Shown piece after piece: positions 44,166-54,815 of a DNA stretch of 64,000 bases. Every line of letters begins with the position of its first letter. Positions within the stretch are counted from its first letter, which is position 1. This DNA is from Rhodospirillaceae bacterium (GTDB lineage Bacteria; Pseudomonadota; Alphaproteobacteria; UBA8366), in assembly GCA_002724395.1 (NCBI GenBank), contig PBOR01000052.1:42938-106937 (forward strand), written 5' to 3'. The position numbers and the translations under genes were made by a program. The notes beneath the pieces are model-generated. The model did no database searches and was not told the origin of the DNA. It saw only the letters and a list, made by a program, of their open reading frames with translations.

Positions 44166-45722
44166 CTAGCGGGGGGATGGGTTTTCAAAATTTGTCATAA
44201 CCGGAGTTTGTCCGGGCACTGGATTGTAACCGTAACTCCCGCCGCTTAATATTTTTGCGACCCCACCGTGCAGTTTGATGGCTTTACTCTGATCTCTCTT
44301 GGCGCGGTTATTCGCATCCTCTGGGTCAACGATAGTACGCAATTCTTTTTCAAGACCATAGTATTTTTCCATGTATGCCGGGTCATCGGCCAAATTATGC
44401 ATTTCGTGGGGATCACTATCCAAGTCGTATAATTCGGCAGGTAGCCCTACATGATAGATCAGTTTCAGGTTCTCGCGCCGGAGCATAAACATGCCAGTTT
44501 TTGAACCATGGGCATGATATTCGCAGAATGCTGGGCGTGCTGGAATATCACCGGCCGCAATGCGCCATAGAGAGTGTCCCCAAAGGTCGGCATCTTCGGG
44601 CTCAGGATTGACGGCAAGAGATTCTAAAAAGGTGGGAAACAAGTCAACGTGGGATACCAAGTCTCCTATGGTCTGTCCTCTTGGTATTTCCGGGCCGCAT
44701 GCTACCAATGGCACGGTGACAGAATGGTCATACCCAACGCTTTTCCCGAACATGCCATGTTGACCCACCGCTTCGCCATGATCGCTGACGTAAACTACTC
44801 TGGTATTGTCGGCAAGCTCAAGGTCATGGAGTTTTTGCAGTATTTTCCCGATTTGTTCGTCCATATGGGTAATTAGGGAGCAATAGCCCGCCACGGATTT
44901 CTTTAAAAACGGTTCAGTCGCTAAATCTTCGAAACTATGAGTCCAGATCAAATGTTGCACAGCCGGATGCGCGTCTTCGAGACCGTTTATGAATTGCGGC
45001 GGCGGCGGCATGTCTGTCTCTGGATAGAGGTCCATTAATCGTTTTGGCACGATAAAGGGCGGATGCGGTGCGGCAAATGAAACTTTGAGAGCCCAAGGTT
45101 TTTTTCCGGCTAATTTATGATCATCTAACCAGGCGCAGGCTTCTTCAGCGATTTGGCGGTCATACAAAATATAATCGGATTCACCAATGCCAGTTTTCTT
45201 GTAATTATCGCGCGGCGTTCGCCTGGCTTCTTCTCCCTGTTCGGTTGCTCGCAGCAGACCGAATAAAGCGCCTTTGCGCTCGACGATATGCATCGCAAGC
45301 CGACTTTCCGTAAAACCGTAATCGTCTCCCTCATCGTTGCCGATATAATGCAATTTTCCGATCGAAACCACTTCGTGTCCCGCAGCGCGCAGACGGTGAT
45401 GCCAACTGGGAATTTTCCCATCATAGACCTTGACGTTATCCCAATAATTAGTTTGGTGGGGGTATCTACCGGTGGCTATAGAGGCACGGGCTGGGCAGCA
45501 AACCGCACTAGCCGCATAAGCGTTATCGAATCGGATGCCACGTTTTGCAATGCTGTCAATGTTAGGGGTTCGAACGAATGGGTGGCCGTAACAACCAGTG
45601 TAATTACGTTGATGGTTATCGGAAACAAGAAACAATAAATTGGCCGGTTTCAAGGATCGTGCTCCAATCTTCTGTTTACGGTGCATTTTATTTTGAGCCC
45701 TTCTTTGCTGCTTGAATATCAC
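44166..45722 (-). CDS. Sulfatase family hydrolase
   Basis: NLLFLVSDNHQRNYTGCYGHPFVRTPNIDSIAKRGIRFDNAYAASAVCCPARAS; CxPxR formylglycine motif; YVSDHGEAVGQHGMFGK. Confidence 0.94.
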   Translation of the reverse strand: MIFKQQRRAQNKMHRKQKIGARSLKPANLLFLVSDNHQRNYTGCYGHPFVRTPNIDSIAKRGIRFDNAYAASAVCCPARASIATGRYPHQTNYWDNVKVYDGKIPSWHHRLRAAGHEVVSIGKLHYIGNDEGDDYGFTESRLAMHIVERKGALFGLLRATEQGEEARRTPRDNYKKTGIGESDYILYDRQIAEEACAWLDDHKLAGKKPWALKVSFAAPHPPFIVPKRLMDLYPETDMPPPPQFINGLEDAHPAVQHLIWTHSFEDLATEPFLKKSVAGYCSLITHMDEQIGKILQKLHDLELADNTRVVYVSDHGEAVGQHGMFGKSVGYDHSVTVPLVACGPEIPRGQTIGDLVSHVDLFPTFLESLAVNPEPEDADLWGHSLWRIAAGDIPARPAFCEYHAHGSKTGMFMLRRENLKLIYHVGLPAELYDLDSDPHEMHNLADDPAYMEKYYGLEKELRTIVDPEDANNRAKRDQSKAIKLHGGVAKILSGGSYGYNPVPGQTPVMTNFENPSPR

Positions 45723-45838
45723 ACATAATCAATAGTGCTATTGTTTCTAAACGCGGCAGAAAGAGCCTATTGAAAATAAGCCTATTTTCCCCGCATCGAC
45801 CTAGACTTACCTATCCGTTGATTTATATCATTGATGGC

Positions 45839-46915
45839 CTAAGGCAGTACGTCCTCGGTGAACCATTCTGTCGGCATGTGGTTGCCAATATTCCGGGCCT
45901 TGGCGCGCTCATATAAGATAGCACCGACAGCTGCAAATTGAATTGCAAGTCCGCGATAATTCAAAAAACAGGTAATATCATTTTCAGAAGTTCGCCCTTT
46001 TGCCGAACCTGTGATTAGGTCGGCAAGGGTGGGAACTTCCCGCAGATAGGCCATATCTGGACTGTTGCCCGCCTCTTTCTTTTGGTCGGCGACTTTGATC
46101 CCGTGGGTGTTGTTATAGTGGTCAAAATCCATGCTGCTGGAATCATGCATCACAACGTGATCGGCAGCTTTGATAGCGGCGAGTTCAATTTCATTGTCGC
46201 GAATGGTTGAAATATGCATGCCTGGTTTGATAAATTTTCGAAACAAAACATTCGATTGAGAATTGGTGGCGCATAAAACAATGTCGGCGCCCATGACTGC
46301 GTTCTCGATATCCTCGCAGGCATGCATATCGACGCCAATCTCCGGGCTTATTTGTTGACAGAAATTATCGCGATTATTTCGGGTCATGCTGTAAACGCGG
46401 ATTTGCTCAACGTTGCGAACTACAGCGATGGCCATGGCTTGCGCACCAGCCTGCCAGCCGGAGCCTATTAATGCCACGGTTTTAGCATCTTCGCGCGCCA
46501 TATATTTCGCCCCAAGAGCACTAGCGCCCGCGACCCGCATGCGTTGCATCACGCCATCGGGGAAAATCATTAATGGTTCGCCGGTACGAGTACTGAATAA
46601 TAGTACCAGACCTGTCCACCTATCTCCGGGTGCTAACGGCACCTTCTTCCGTCGTTTTTTTCCGCCGACCGTCGGAAACGAGAGGATATCCGAATTTATC
46701 CGAACAGCACCAACGCCCAGGCTTGAGATTAACGAGCTCATCATTTTTAACTGGTAAACTGATTCTGGATGGGTGGTTTCTGTAATTATTTCCGCCCGTG
46801 TACCTAGAATGGCGCGCCCTGCTGCGGCTTCTAGATAAGCTGTTTCCAATGCTTCGAGGACGTCTTTCATATTTAGGAGGCAGGCTATCTCATCGTTCGA
46901 TAGTAGAATGGTCAT
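45839..46915 (-). CDS. Ornithine cyclodeaminase / mu-crystallin family protein
   Basis: RMRVAGASALGAKYMAREDAKTVALIGSGWQAGAQAMAI. Confidence 0.93.
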   Translation of the reverse strand: MTILLSNDEIACLLNMKDVLEALETAYLEAAAGRAILGTRAEIITETTHPESVYQLKMMSSLISSLGVGAVRINSDILSFPTVGGKKRRKKVPLAPGDRWTGLVLLFSTRTGEPLMIFPDGVMQRMRVAGASALGAKYMAREDAKTVALIGSGWQAGAQAMAIAVVRNVEQIRVYSMTRNNRDNFCQQISPEIGVDMHACEDIENAVMGADIVLCATNSQSNVLFRKFIKPGMHISTIRDNEIELAAIKAADHVVMHDSSSMDFDHYNNTHGIKVADQKKEAGNSPDMAYLREVPTLADLITGSAKGRTSENDITCFLNYRGLAIQFAAVGAILYERAKARNIGNHMPTEWFTEDVLP

Positions 46916-47293
46916 GGGCGTTTACTCATGCTTTTAATAAAGGGCGTAGCTCAGCCAAAGATTCTATCTTCTCGATGCCGAAAACCACTTCGATTAAACG
47001 ACATCTGTAGCTTGTTCGATGGTTAGAGAGAAGGCGGTTACCTATTTTTAGATAACAGCCTTATCTAATTCAGCACGGTCAGGACGTTTTAGTCGGTTGT
47101 TTTACGATGGAACTGGCAGTAGTCGGAATGCCACTGATTGTTAGTCTGTACTAATAGTTGTCCCCGCGCAAAGTACAGGGTTGAGTTTAAGGGGCTAAAG
47201 GCATTCATATTTCCCCTTTATTTGTCGGTAAGGTAAATTTATCGCCCCTCCGCTCAGAAAGGACAATCAACTCTGACTGTGATTTTCGTTGAG

Positions 47294-48814
47294 TTAGCGT
47301 GAAGTTCGTTCGGGGCTCTTCATTAGAAAAACGCCGAAAGCGGCTACAATACAAACCCAGACAAGGAAATTGAAACAATCTAAGTAGGCGATGAATTCGG
47401 CATTTTCGTTAACCATCCGTCCGAATGCGTGTAAGCCGTCTTGGTCGCTGAGGCGCAGTCCGTCTGGCAAGACGAGATGGCGTAATCGTTCGTTGTAGGG
47501 TGATATGTTTTCGCTAAGTGTGGCACGGTTAGCTTGTTGAAATCTCAATAATTGAGCGACCAAGACCGAGACACCGATGCTAGCACCAATGCGGCGTGAT
47601 AGGGCCAGGAAGGCTGTGGCGTCAGGCCTTAGTTCATTGGGTAGGCCCGCATATGCGGCTGCAGTCAATGTTGTCGAAAAGAACCCAAAACTGACGCCTT
47701 GAATACCAATCCAGAATAGTAGGCTGAAAGCGTCTACTTCTGGCGTAATACGTGCGAGAAAGAAAAATGATGTGCCCATCATCACTGATCCGGCAAAAAT
47801 TAGAGGTTTTGGTCCGACCCGCGCCAAGACATGGCCGACAAAGACAGCTGCGACCATCGTCGCTAGTCCGCGCGGCGTAAGTATTAATCCTGACGTCATG
47901 ACAGGATAGCCAAGATAGTTTTGAAGAAGGGCAGGAAATAATGCGATAAAGCCAAACATCATAATACCGAGCAAAATGAGATAGCAGGCGCAGATTGTGA
48001 AGGTGCGATTCTGGAACAATGCAGGGTCGACAAATGGTCGTCGAGCGGTGACGATGTGGACGATAAAAAGGTATAGGGAGCACAGCGAAATCGAGGTCCA
48101 TACAATGATCTTATCAGACTCGAACCAGGCAAGCTGTTCTCCGCGATCAAGTACCCATTGCATGCATATTAACGCCGTGCCGAGAAGCATGAAGCCGGTA
48201 AGGTCGAAGTGGCGGCTGGGGTCCGGCTTGTTTTCGCGTACGAATAAAAAGATAAGGGTAAATGCGGTGAGCCCGCCGGGGATATTTACGAAAAAATTCC
48301 AACGCCAGCTATAGTAGTCTGTTAAAAAGCCTCCAAGGATGGGGCCAATAATAAGCCCAACCATCATGCCGACACTAAACCAGCCAAGCGCGATATTGTG
48401 GCGTTCCTTTGGCCATAGATCGAGCAAAATTTGTTGGGCCACGGGAATAAGTGTTGCACCAAAGACGCCTTGAATAAACCGAGCCGTTACAATTTCGAAC
48501 AAAGTTTCTGATGTGCCTGCGAAGGTAGATGCAATGACGAACCCGAGAATACCAGTGAGTAAGACGCGCTTGCGCCCATAGCGTCGTCCTAACCATGCTG
48601 TAAGGGGTGTAAACACTGCAACCGCAACTAGATAAGCGGTCAGAATCCACGAAATTTCGTCCAGCGTGGTAGAGAAAGTCCCCATCATGTTCGGCAGTGC
48701 AATACCTGCGAGGAACGTATCCATGGATTGCATGCCTGCGGCGAGGCAGACCCCGAAGCTGATCGGGACCAAATGCCGAGGCATTGAAGCTGTGGGTTCG
48801 ACGTCGGAGGTCAA
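47294..48814 (-). CDS. MFS transporter, DHA2 family
   Basis: SMDTFLAGIALPNMMGTFSTTLDEISWILTAYLVAVAVFTPLTAWLGRRYGRKRV. Confidence 0.93.
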   Translation of the reverse strand: MTSDVEPTASMPRHLVPISFGVCLAAGMQSMDTFLAGIALPNMMGTFSTTLDEISWILTAYLVAVAVFTPLTAWLGRRYGRKRVLLTGILGFVIASTFAGTSETLFEIVTARFIQGVFGATLIPVAQQILLDLWPKERHNIALGWFSVGMMVGLIIGPILGGFLTDYYSWRWNFFVNIPGGLTAFTLIFLFVRENKPDPSRHFDLTGFMLLGTALICMQWVLDRGEQLAWFESDKIIVWTSISLCSLYLFIVHIVTARRPFVDPALFQNRTFTICACYLILLGIMMFGFIALFPALLQNYLGYPVMTSGLILTPRGLATMVAAVFVGHVLARVGPKPLIFAGSVMMGTSFFFLARITPEVDAFSLLFWIGIQGVSFGFFSTTLTAAAYAGLPNELRPDATAFLALSRRIGASIGVSVLVAQLLRFQQANRATLSENISPYNERLRHLVLPDGLRLSDQDGLHAFGRMVNENAEFIAYLDCFNFLVWVCIVAAFGVFLMKSPERTSR

Positions 48815-48841
48815 AATTTAATCTCTGCACTCGCGCACCGG

Positions 48842-50380
48842 CTATTTTGCGGTGATCTGGCCGGTTGTCCGTAACAATAGAGCTAAAGGGATCATGGCTA
48901 AAGTGACGATTGTCAGCCACCAAAAATCTTGCAAATAGGCGAGAAATTCAGCCTGGCGCAGCACTTCTTTTTCTATTGCTGCGACTCCGTTGGGGTCGGA
49001 GAAATTCCAGTTTTCTGGCTTTGGCGACAATTCGAAGCTTTTGTTATAAGGCGTTATATTTTCGGAGATGCTGGTACGATTGGTCTGAGCATTACGCACT
49101 AGCTGACTTACCAGGAATGATACGCCGACACTGCTACCAAATTTCCGGATGAGATTAAAAAAACTAGTTCCCTCGGCACGTTGGTCGGGGGTCAGTGTGG
49201 TGAAGGTGGCGGTGGCAACACAGACACTCACTATTCCCATGGTAAATCCCTGCCAGGCAATAATATTCATGATTTGAGCTTCAGAGGTATCGGGCGTGAA
49301 GAATGTCATACGCCAGGTGAAATAGGATAATAGAAGACAACCGACGATAAGGACGTTCCGTGGTTGTACCCAAGCCAGCATAATGCCCGCGAGAATAGAG
49401 CCAACCATGGACGCCACACCGCGGGGTACCATTAGCAGGCCGGTTGTGAGCGCTGGTATGTCCATATGTTTCTGTAGCATGGTAGGGACAAAACCCACGT
49501 GACCGTAAATCATAATCCCAAAACCGAAAGTGAGAAATAAACCAACAGCATAATTTCGGTTGTTGAAAAGCGACGGCTGTACGAAAGGGTTCTTGGTCAT
49601 CATGATATGGAAGAGAAATATCCATAAAGCTGCGGCGGCGAGGCCGACCTCAAGAACTATTTCTGTGGAGGCCAACCAATCTAGCCGCTCGCCTCGGTCT
49701 AACATTAACTGGGCGCTGGCGATGGCTACTGTTAGCGCGAAAAACCCCACAAAGTCGAATGGTCTATCCCGTTGTTTTTCTGTTTCTGGCACGAATGCCC
49801 AAATGAGTATAAAAGTGGTAATCGCAATTGGTACATTCATCAGAAACACCCAGCGCCAATCGTGATACTCAACGATAAAGCCGCCTAGGGTGGGTCCCAC
49901 AATAACGCCAAACAGAATGCCTATGCTGAAGCAGCCCATCGCAAATCCGTGCAGTTTTTTAGGATAAGTATCCAGCAGAACTTGCTGACAAAGCGGAGCA
50001 AGGCCGCCGGCGAATAGCCCTTCCAGAACCCTAAAGAAAACCATTTCGCTAAGAGTGGAGGAATAGCCGACGCAAATTGAACTTAGGCTGAACCCAACAA
50101 TTAAAGTTAGAAATACCTTCTTGCGTCCGAAACGGCGGCTTAGCCAGGCAATTGGCGGCGTACTGATGGCAATACAGACGAGATAAGCGGTAAGCACCCA
50201 CGCAATTTCATCGGTACTGGCGCTCATAGCACCACGAATGGTTGGTAAGGCAACGCTGGCAGTGTGACTATCTAGAGATTGCATAGATACTGCTAGGATA
50301 GCCGCCAGTGTCACTGCACCAGTGCGCCAGTAAGGACGTAAGTCTGATAGGTCAGTGGTTTTAGGAGCTACCACCTGCAA
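48842..50380 (-). CDS. MFS transporter, DHA2 family (paralog of 47294-48814)
   Basis: SLDSHTASVALPTIRGAMSASTDEIAWVLTAYLVCIAISTPPIAWLSRRFGRKKV. Confidence 0.93.
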   Translation of the reverse strand: MQVVAPKTTDLSDLRPYWRTGAVTLAAILAVSMQSLDSHTASVALPTIRGAMSASTDEIAWVLTAYLVCIAISTPPIAWLSRRFGRKKVFLTLIVGFSLSSICVGYSSTLSEMVFFRVLEGLFAGGLAPLCQQVLLDTYPKKLHGFAMGCFSIGILFGVIVGPTLGGFIVEYHDWRWVFLMNVPIAITTFILIWAFVPETEKQRDRPFDFVGFFALTVAIASAQLMLDRGERLDWLASTEIVLEVGLAAAALWIFLFHIMMTKNPFVQPSLFNNRNYAVGLFLTFGFGIMIYGHVGFVPTMLQKHMDIPALTTGLLMVPRGVASMVGSILAGIMLAWVQPRNVLIVGCLLLSYFTWRMTFFTPDTSEAQIMNIIAWQGFTMGIVSVCVATATFTTLTPDQRAEGTSFFNLIRKFGSSVGVSFLVSQLVRNAQTNRTSISENITPYNKSFELSPKPENWNFSDPNGVAAIEKEVLRQAEFLAYLQDFWWLTIVTLAMIPLALLLRTTGQITAK

Positions 50381-50405
50381 TCACCTTATTAGACCAACAG
50401 AATAG

Positions 50406-51347
50406 TCACCGTTTTCCCCACTTTTTCTCTTCTACGGTCTCTTCTTCAATAGCGTAATAATCTTCCAGACCGATAGCGTCTTCTATGCCTTGTCGGACAG
50501 TAATATTTTCTTCGTTTGTCATACCTGTGTAGCTACCCGTGGCATGAATTTCCTCTAACGCTTTCTTGGCATTATGGAAACTCACCATGAGCCACAGTTG
50601 TGCATCGATGCAGGCCTTATAACCCATATCTTGTAACTCGTTATTGGAGTATAGAGGTCGGCCATCTCGATTACCGCGACTTTGCACATATACCAAGGGT
50701 ACCGTGCATTCTTTCGGTGCCTGTGCGGCTTCCTCATGGTTCGTTGGGAAAAGAAGACCCATGTCGGCTCCTTCTTCGGCACCCATATTCACACGCTTTA
50801 CGGCTTCATCGAGTCCCTCAAAACGGCAGGTGTCGGAGCGGACAATTACGACAAAATCCGGATCGGTCTCATCTCGTTCGCGGCAGGCGTAACGAATTTT
50901 ATAAGCAAATTCTTCGATCGGTATCGCATGGGCTACGTACTTATGATAATGGGCGCGTTTTGGATATAGCTGGTCCTCTATATGAACGCCTGCAACACCC
51001 GCATTAATAAATTCACGCACCGTACGCATGCAATGGAGAGGCTCGCCAAATCCAGCGCCGGCATCGGCGATGATAGGAATTGAGCATCGTTGCGCAATTT
51101 CTCCCGCCACGCTCACCTGTTCATCCATGGAAAGGAGTGGCTCTGATACTGCTTTGGATCCTCCTGTTACATAGCCACCAACATAGGCACTTTCGATACC
51201 AATTTGTTGTGCTACCAGCGCACAAAGTGGGTAGTAGGCCGATGGCATATAGAGGAAGTCTTTTTCTTTTAGCAGTTGACGAAGTTTGGTGGTTGCGCGT
51301 TCCATAGAGGTTTCCTCCGTTAAATTTCTATAGGCTTTATGAGCCAT
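50406..51347 (-). CDS. Isocitrate lyase / PEP mutase superfamily protein
   Basis: SIPIIADAGAGFGEPLHCMRTVREFINAGVAGVHIEDQLYPKRAHYHKY. Confidence 0.93.
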   Translation of the reverse strand: MAHKAYRNLTEETSMERATTKLRQLLKEKDFLYMPSAYYPLCALVAQQIGIESAYVGGYVTGGSKAVSEPLLSMDEQVSVAGEIAQRCSIPIIADAGAGFGEPLHCMRTVREFINAGVAGVHIEDQLYPKRAHYHKYVAHAIPIEEFAYKIRYACRERDETDPDFVVIVRSDTCRFEGLDEAVKRVNMGAEEGADMGLLFPTNHEEAAQAPKECTVPLVYVQSRGNRDGRPLYSNNELQDMGYKACIDAQLWLMVSFHNAKKALEEIHATGSYTGMTNEENITVRQGIEDAIGLEDYYAIEEETVEEKKWGKR

Positions 51348-51385
51348 TGATTCGAGAGCTTGGATTATGAACTAAAGCGCCGCAA

Positions 51386-51414
51386 AGCAAAACGCCCCGG
51401 ACGGTGCTGGGGCG
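51386..51414 (-). terminator. Rho-independent terminator
   Basis: Minus strand: CGCCCC-AGCACCGTCC-GGGGCG followed by TTTTGCTTT, just after the glycosyltransferase stop. Confidence 0.7.
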
Positions 51415-51438
51415 CGCGTCTCCTTCGACTTATGGCGT

Positions 51439-52512
51439 TTAATTTTCTAGAATTTCCTCAAATTCTTGGATAACGCAGTTTAGGGAATAGATGCTGGGTA
51501 GCAAGCTAGGTTTTAGTTTGTCTAACGATTTTTGTTTTGTACGGGCCATGGAACTTATGAATTCTGGGCCAGGGTTGGCCAGCGTTACTGCCCCGCAGGC
51601 TGTTTGTTTGGCAACTTCGCCCAGGCCACCTGCTTGCGGCACGCCTATAACCGGTGTGCCCACGGCAAGAGCTTCTAGCGACGCGTTGGACATTCCTTCC
51701 CATCGCGAGGTGAGTAGAAAAGCATCGGCGCCTGCATAGGTGACCCAGGGATTGTTCACGAAACCAGCGAAGCGAATTTTCTCGGAGACTGCTAGTTTTT
51801 GTGCTAAATCCTGTAACGCACCAATAAGCGGTCCTTCGCCACAGATGGTTACATGAGTGTTAGGTGGCAACTTGGCGAGCCATTCTATCAAGCGGTCGAA
51901 GCCTTTTTGTTCGACTAACCGACCGGAGGCAACGAACCTTAGGCCATCGCCTGGTTCCCGGTGTATTTTACTGGCCATATCTCGTAGCCAATCCACATCT
52001 ACCGGGTTGCGCATTACGGATAGTTTTTCAGGTGGTACTCGCCAACGGTCACTGAAGTCTGACGCAATTCTCATAGTTGGTGTGATGACCCGGTCGGCAC
52101 GGGGATAGTGGTAGCGATAGAGGAATTTTCCTAATAACGGCACTTTAATCGCCTTAATAGTGGCATTCACTTCATTCGCTTCGCGGACGATTATTTTTGT
52201 GTTGGGGTTGATTTTTTTTCGGTTCATGAGAATACCGAGATTGAGGTAGCCCATTGTTGGCACAACCGCATAAGGATTAAATTCGCGAACGGCGGCAATT
52301 AGCGGCTTAATCGCGTGGCGCAGGCGCTTTTGCCGTAGGTCAACAATAGTAATATCGCTAGCCACAGACGCTCGAAGTGGCCCGTCGCTGTCTAGAACGA
52401 TTATGGATGGTGCAAAGCGGCTTCGGTTGAGGGCATTCGCGAGCGAAATCATCACCCGCTCGGCACCACCGCCAGCGAATGAGGGTAAAACGAAGATAAT
52501 TTTATTGGTCAT
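51439..52512 (-). CDS. Glycosyltransferase family 4
   Basis: FVLPSFAGGGAERVMISLANAL; RFVASGRLVEQKGFDRLIEWL; TSRWEGMSNASLEALAVGTPVIG. Confidence 0.93.
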   Translation of the reverse strand: MTNKIIFVLPSFAGGGAERVMISLANALNRSRFAPSIIVLDSDGPLRASVASDITIVDLRQKRLRHAIKPLIAAVREFNPYAVVPTMGYLNLGILMNRKKINPNTKIIVREANEVNATIKAIKVPLLGKFLYRYHYPRADRVITPTMRIASDFSDRWRVPPEKLSVMRNPVDVDWLRDMASKIHREPGDGLRFVASGRLVEQKGFDRLIEWLAKLPPNTHVTICGEGPLIGALQDLAQKLAVSEKIRFAGFVNNPWVTYAGADAFLLTSRWEGMSNASLEALAVGTPVIGVPQAGGLGEVAKQTACGAVTLANPGPEFISSMARTKQKSLDKLKPSLLPSIYSLNCVIQEFEEILEN

Positions 52513-53693
52513 TGGTTTGCGATCTCCTCCCATATGTCCAGTAAGTCTTGGGCACGTGAGGCACCGTCGCAAAGGTGCATAACCTGCTTTAGACCGGCCT
52601 GGCCAAGCCTCTTTGCGACTTCGGGGTTGTCGGCAAGATCAGCGATCCTGCGTGCCATTTTGGCGGCGTCAAATTTCTCAAGCAACACCCCAGTCACGCG
52701 GTCTTTGACAAAAGTATCGTAGGTGCCAACCGAAATAACTGGTTTGCCCGCCGCGAAAGTCTCCAATATGTCGCGCCCCCAAGGATTTGCTTCGCGTGTC
52801 GGTTTTATTAAGGCGTTGCAGGATGCTAAAACTCGTTCTGGATCAGGTACGTGGCCAAGGAATAGAAACATATCGGAAACGCCAACCTGCTCCACGTAAT
52901 CCTGGAATGAACCGCCCGTTCGGGCAATTTTACCCAGCTCTCCTGGGAGCGAACGAGGAAGTGTCATGTCGCCTGCCATAATAAACTGAATATCTCGTCG
53001 ACCATAAGTACGCAGTGCTAAGGCGATTTCTGCTGTACGGTCTACGCCACGTACCCAAGCAAAGTTTGAAAGGCAGGCTATTTTAAACTGGTTATCATTT
53101 GGAATTCTTGTGTGCGGGTCGGCTTTCTCAGGAACGGCGATATTATAGATGACAGACTTCTTCTCATTTGCGGGTGCGAGGCGGTTAAAAGTTTCTTGCT
53201 CATTCTCAGTAATAAAAATTAATCGCTCAATAGTGTTTGCAATCGTACGATTTTGCCAACGGCAAAAAGGGGTGCCATATAGGTTGGTGCGAATGTGCAT
53301 GGATAGTTTGGCGCTTGTTCTCGGTTTTAACCATTGCGCCAATAGAAAAAGAGATTCGTGATTAAAGTGCACAATGTCGGCAGATTGAGCCGCCCTCACA
53401 AGCTGCTTTCGAAAGGCCGCTGTGAAGCACCAATTTGCAGCGAACCGTGAAAAGACAAAGAGATTTCTGCTTAGTCTTGGTAATGCCGATATCTTCGGCA
53501 TTTTATTTTTAACCGACACCGGCACGTTTATCGCGGCATATTTTGATTGAATTGGCCCGGCCCGTTTACACCAAACTCTGATATCCACTCGGCTTTTATC
53601 GATGTGCGCGATACTCTCATACAGGCTTCGAGAGGAGCCACCATATCCACCTTCAATGTCGAGGCATAAAACTCGGAGTTTCGCGTTATTCAT
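52509..53693 (-). CDS. Glycosyltransferase family 4
   Basis: LCLDIEGGYGGSSRSLYESIAHI; NALIKPTREANPWGRDILETFAAGKPVISVG. Confidence 0.88.
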   Translation of the reverse strand: MNNAKLRVLCLDIEGGYGGSSRSLYESIAHIDKSRVDIRVWCKRAGPIQSKYAAINVPVSVKNKMPKISALPRLSRNLFVFSRFAANWCFTAAFRKQLVRAAQSADIVHFNHESLFLLAQWLKPRTSAKLSMHIRTNLYGTPFCRWQNRTIANTIERLIFITENEQETFNRLAPANEKKSVIYNIAVPEKADPHTRIPNDNQFKIACLSNFAWVRGVDRTAEIALALRTYGRRDIQFIMAGDMTLPRSLPGELGKIARTGGSFQDYVEQVGVSDMFLFLGHVPDPERVLASCNALIKPTREANPWGRDILETFAAGKPVISVGTYDTFVKDRVTGVLLEKFDAAKMARRIADLADNPEVAKRLGQAGLKQVMHLCDGASRAQDLLDIWEEIANQ

Positions 53694-54114
53694 CTTATAT
53701 TTAATCCGCGTCCTAGTTAGAGAGATGTCAAAACATTATCCGCATGACCGGTAGACCATCGGGGGATGGGAAGATAGGTTGGTCTTATCCGTGTTTTGGA
53801 TCATTATTTTTTATGATGGCTCCAACTGAATCGGTATTTCAGCAAGCTACAAATTTTAATAAACTTCACAGAGAATCTTTGGACAACAATTTTAGATCTT
53901 AGAGTTAAAATTAGTTGCAACGGAATCATTGTTTGGCACGATTAGTCACAATAATTTGCGAAAACCGGGCGGTGCTTATGAGTCCATTCCTTTCTTCGAT
54001 AAGGCCGCTAGTTCGCGACTCATAAGGTTGCCGCTGCTGGCACCGTTTGTCAGAAATATTCTTTGGATTGTGGCATTTTTGTATTGTGAAACGGCAAGGC
54101 GAGAATTTAATTTT

Positions 54115-54801
54115 ATGATTATTGGCATTCATCAACCTAACTATATTCCTTGGCTCGGATATTTTCGGAAATTATGCCAGTCGCAGACATTCATTTTTTA
54201 TGACAACGTACAGATGCCCATGGGCAAAAGTTACGTTAAGCGCTGCCAGGTTAAATCACCTAATGGTCCCCAATGGCTGACTATTCCGACGCCTCAGTTG
54301 GGGACGCCTGGAGCAATTTGTCAAACGCCAACCCTGGCTGGGCCTTGGACGAAAAAGCATCTTGGGAGTTTGCGAAATTGGTATTCCAAGAGCCCTTGGC
54401 TTGACTCAGTCTGCACTATTATTGAGGAGGAATTTGCTGAAAACCATCCTTCGATTGGTGCATTCAATGGCGCTATTATAATGCGTCTAGCCGCCTTCAT
54501 AGGCATAACTAACATTCATTTTTTGTTCGCATCTGAGATGGCGCATGACATTACTGGCGCAGAAAGCATATTGCCAATTCTTAAGGAAGAGGGTGCAACA
54601 ATTTACCTGACCGGTCGCGGGGCTGGGACAATGCGACATCTAGATGTCGAAGCTTTCGCACAGGCAAATATCGAAATACAGTTCTTGGATACCTCGTTTG
54701 CCACTTATGATCAGCGTCATGGCGAATTTTTAGGAGGTCTCTCCGTTATTGACGCTATACTGAACATTGGGCCTGATGAAACGCGTGGGCTAATTTCTTA
54801 A
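54115..54801 (+). CDS. WbqC family protein
   Basis: MIIGIHQPNYIPWLGYFRKLCQSQTFIFYDNVQMPMGKSYVKRCQVKSPNGPQWLTIP. Confidence 0.92.
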   Translation: MIIGIHQPNYIPWLGYFRKLCQSQTFIFYDNVQMPMGKSYVKRCQVKSPNGPQWLTIPTPQLGTPGAICQTPTLAGPWTKKHLGSLRNWYSKSPWLDSVCTIIEEEFAENHPSIGAFNGAIIMRLAAFIGITNIHFLFASEMAHDITGAESILPILKEEGATIYLTGRGAGTMRHLDVEAFAQANIEIQFLDTSFATYDQRHGEFLGGLSVIDAILNIGPDETRGLIS

Positions 54802-54815
54802 GAGCTGGTACTCGG

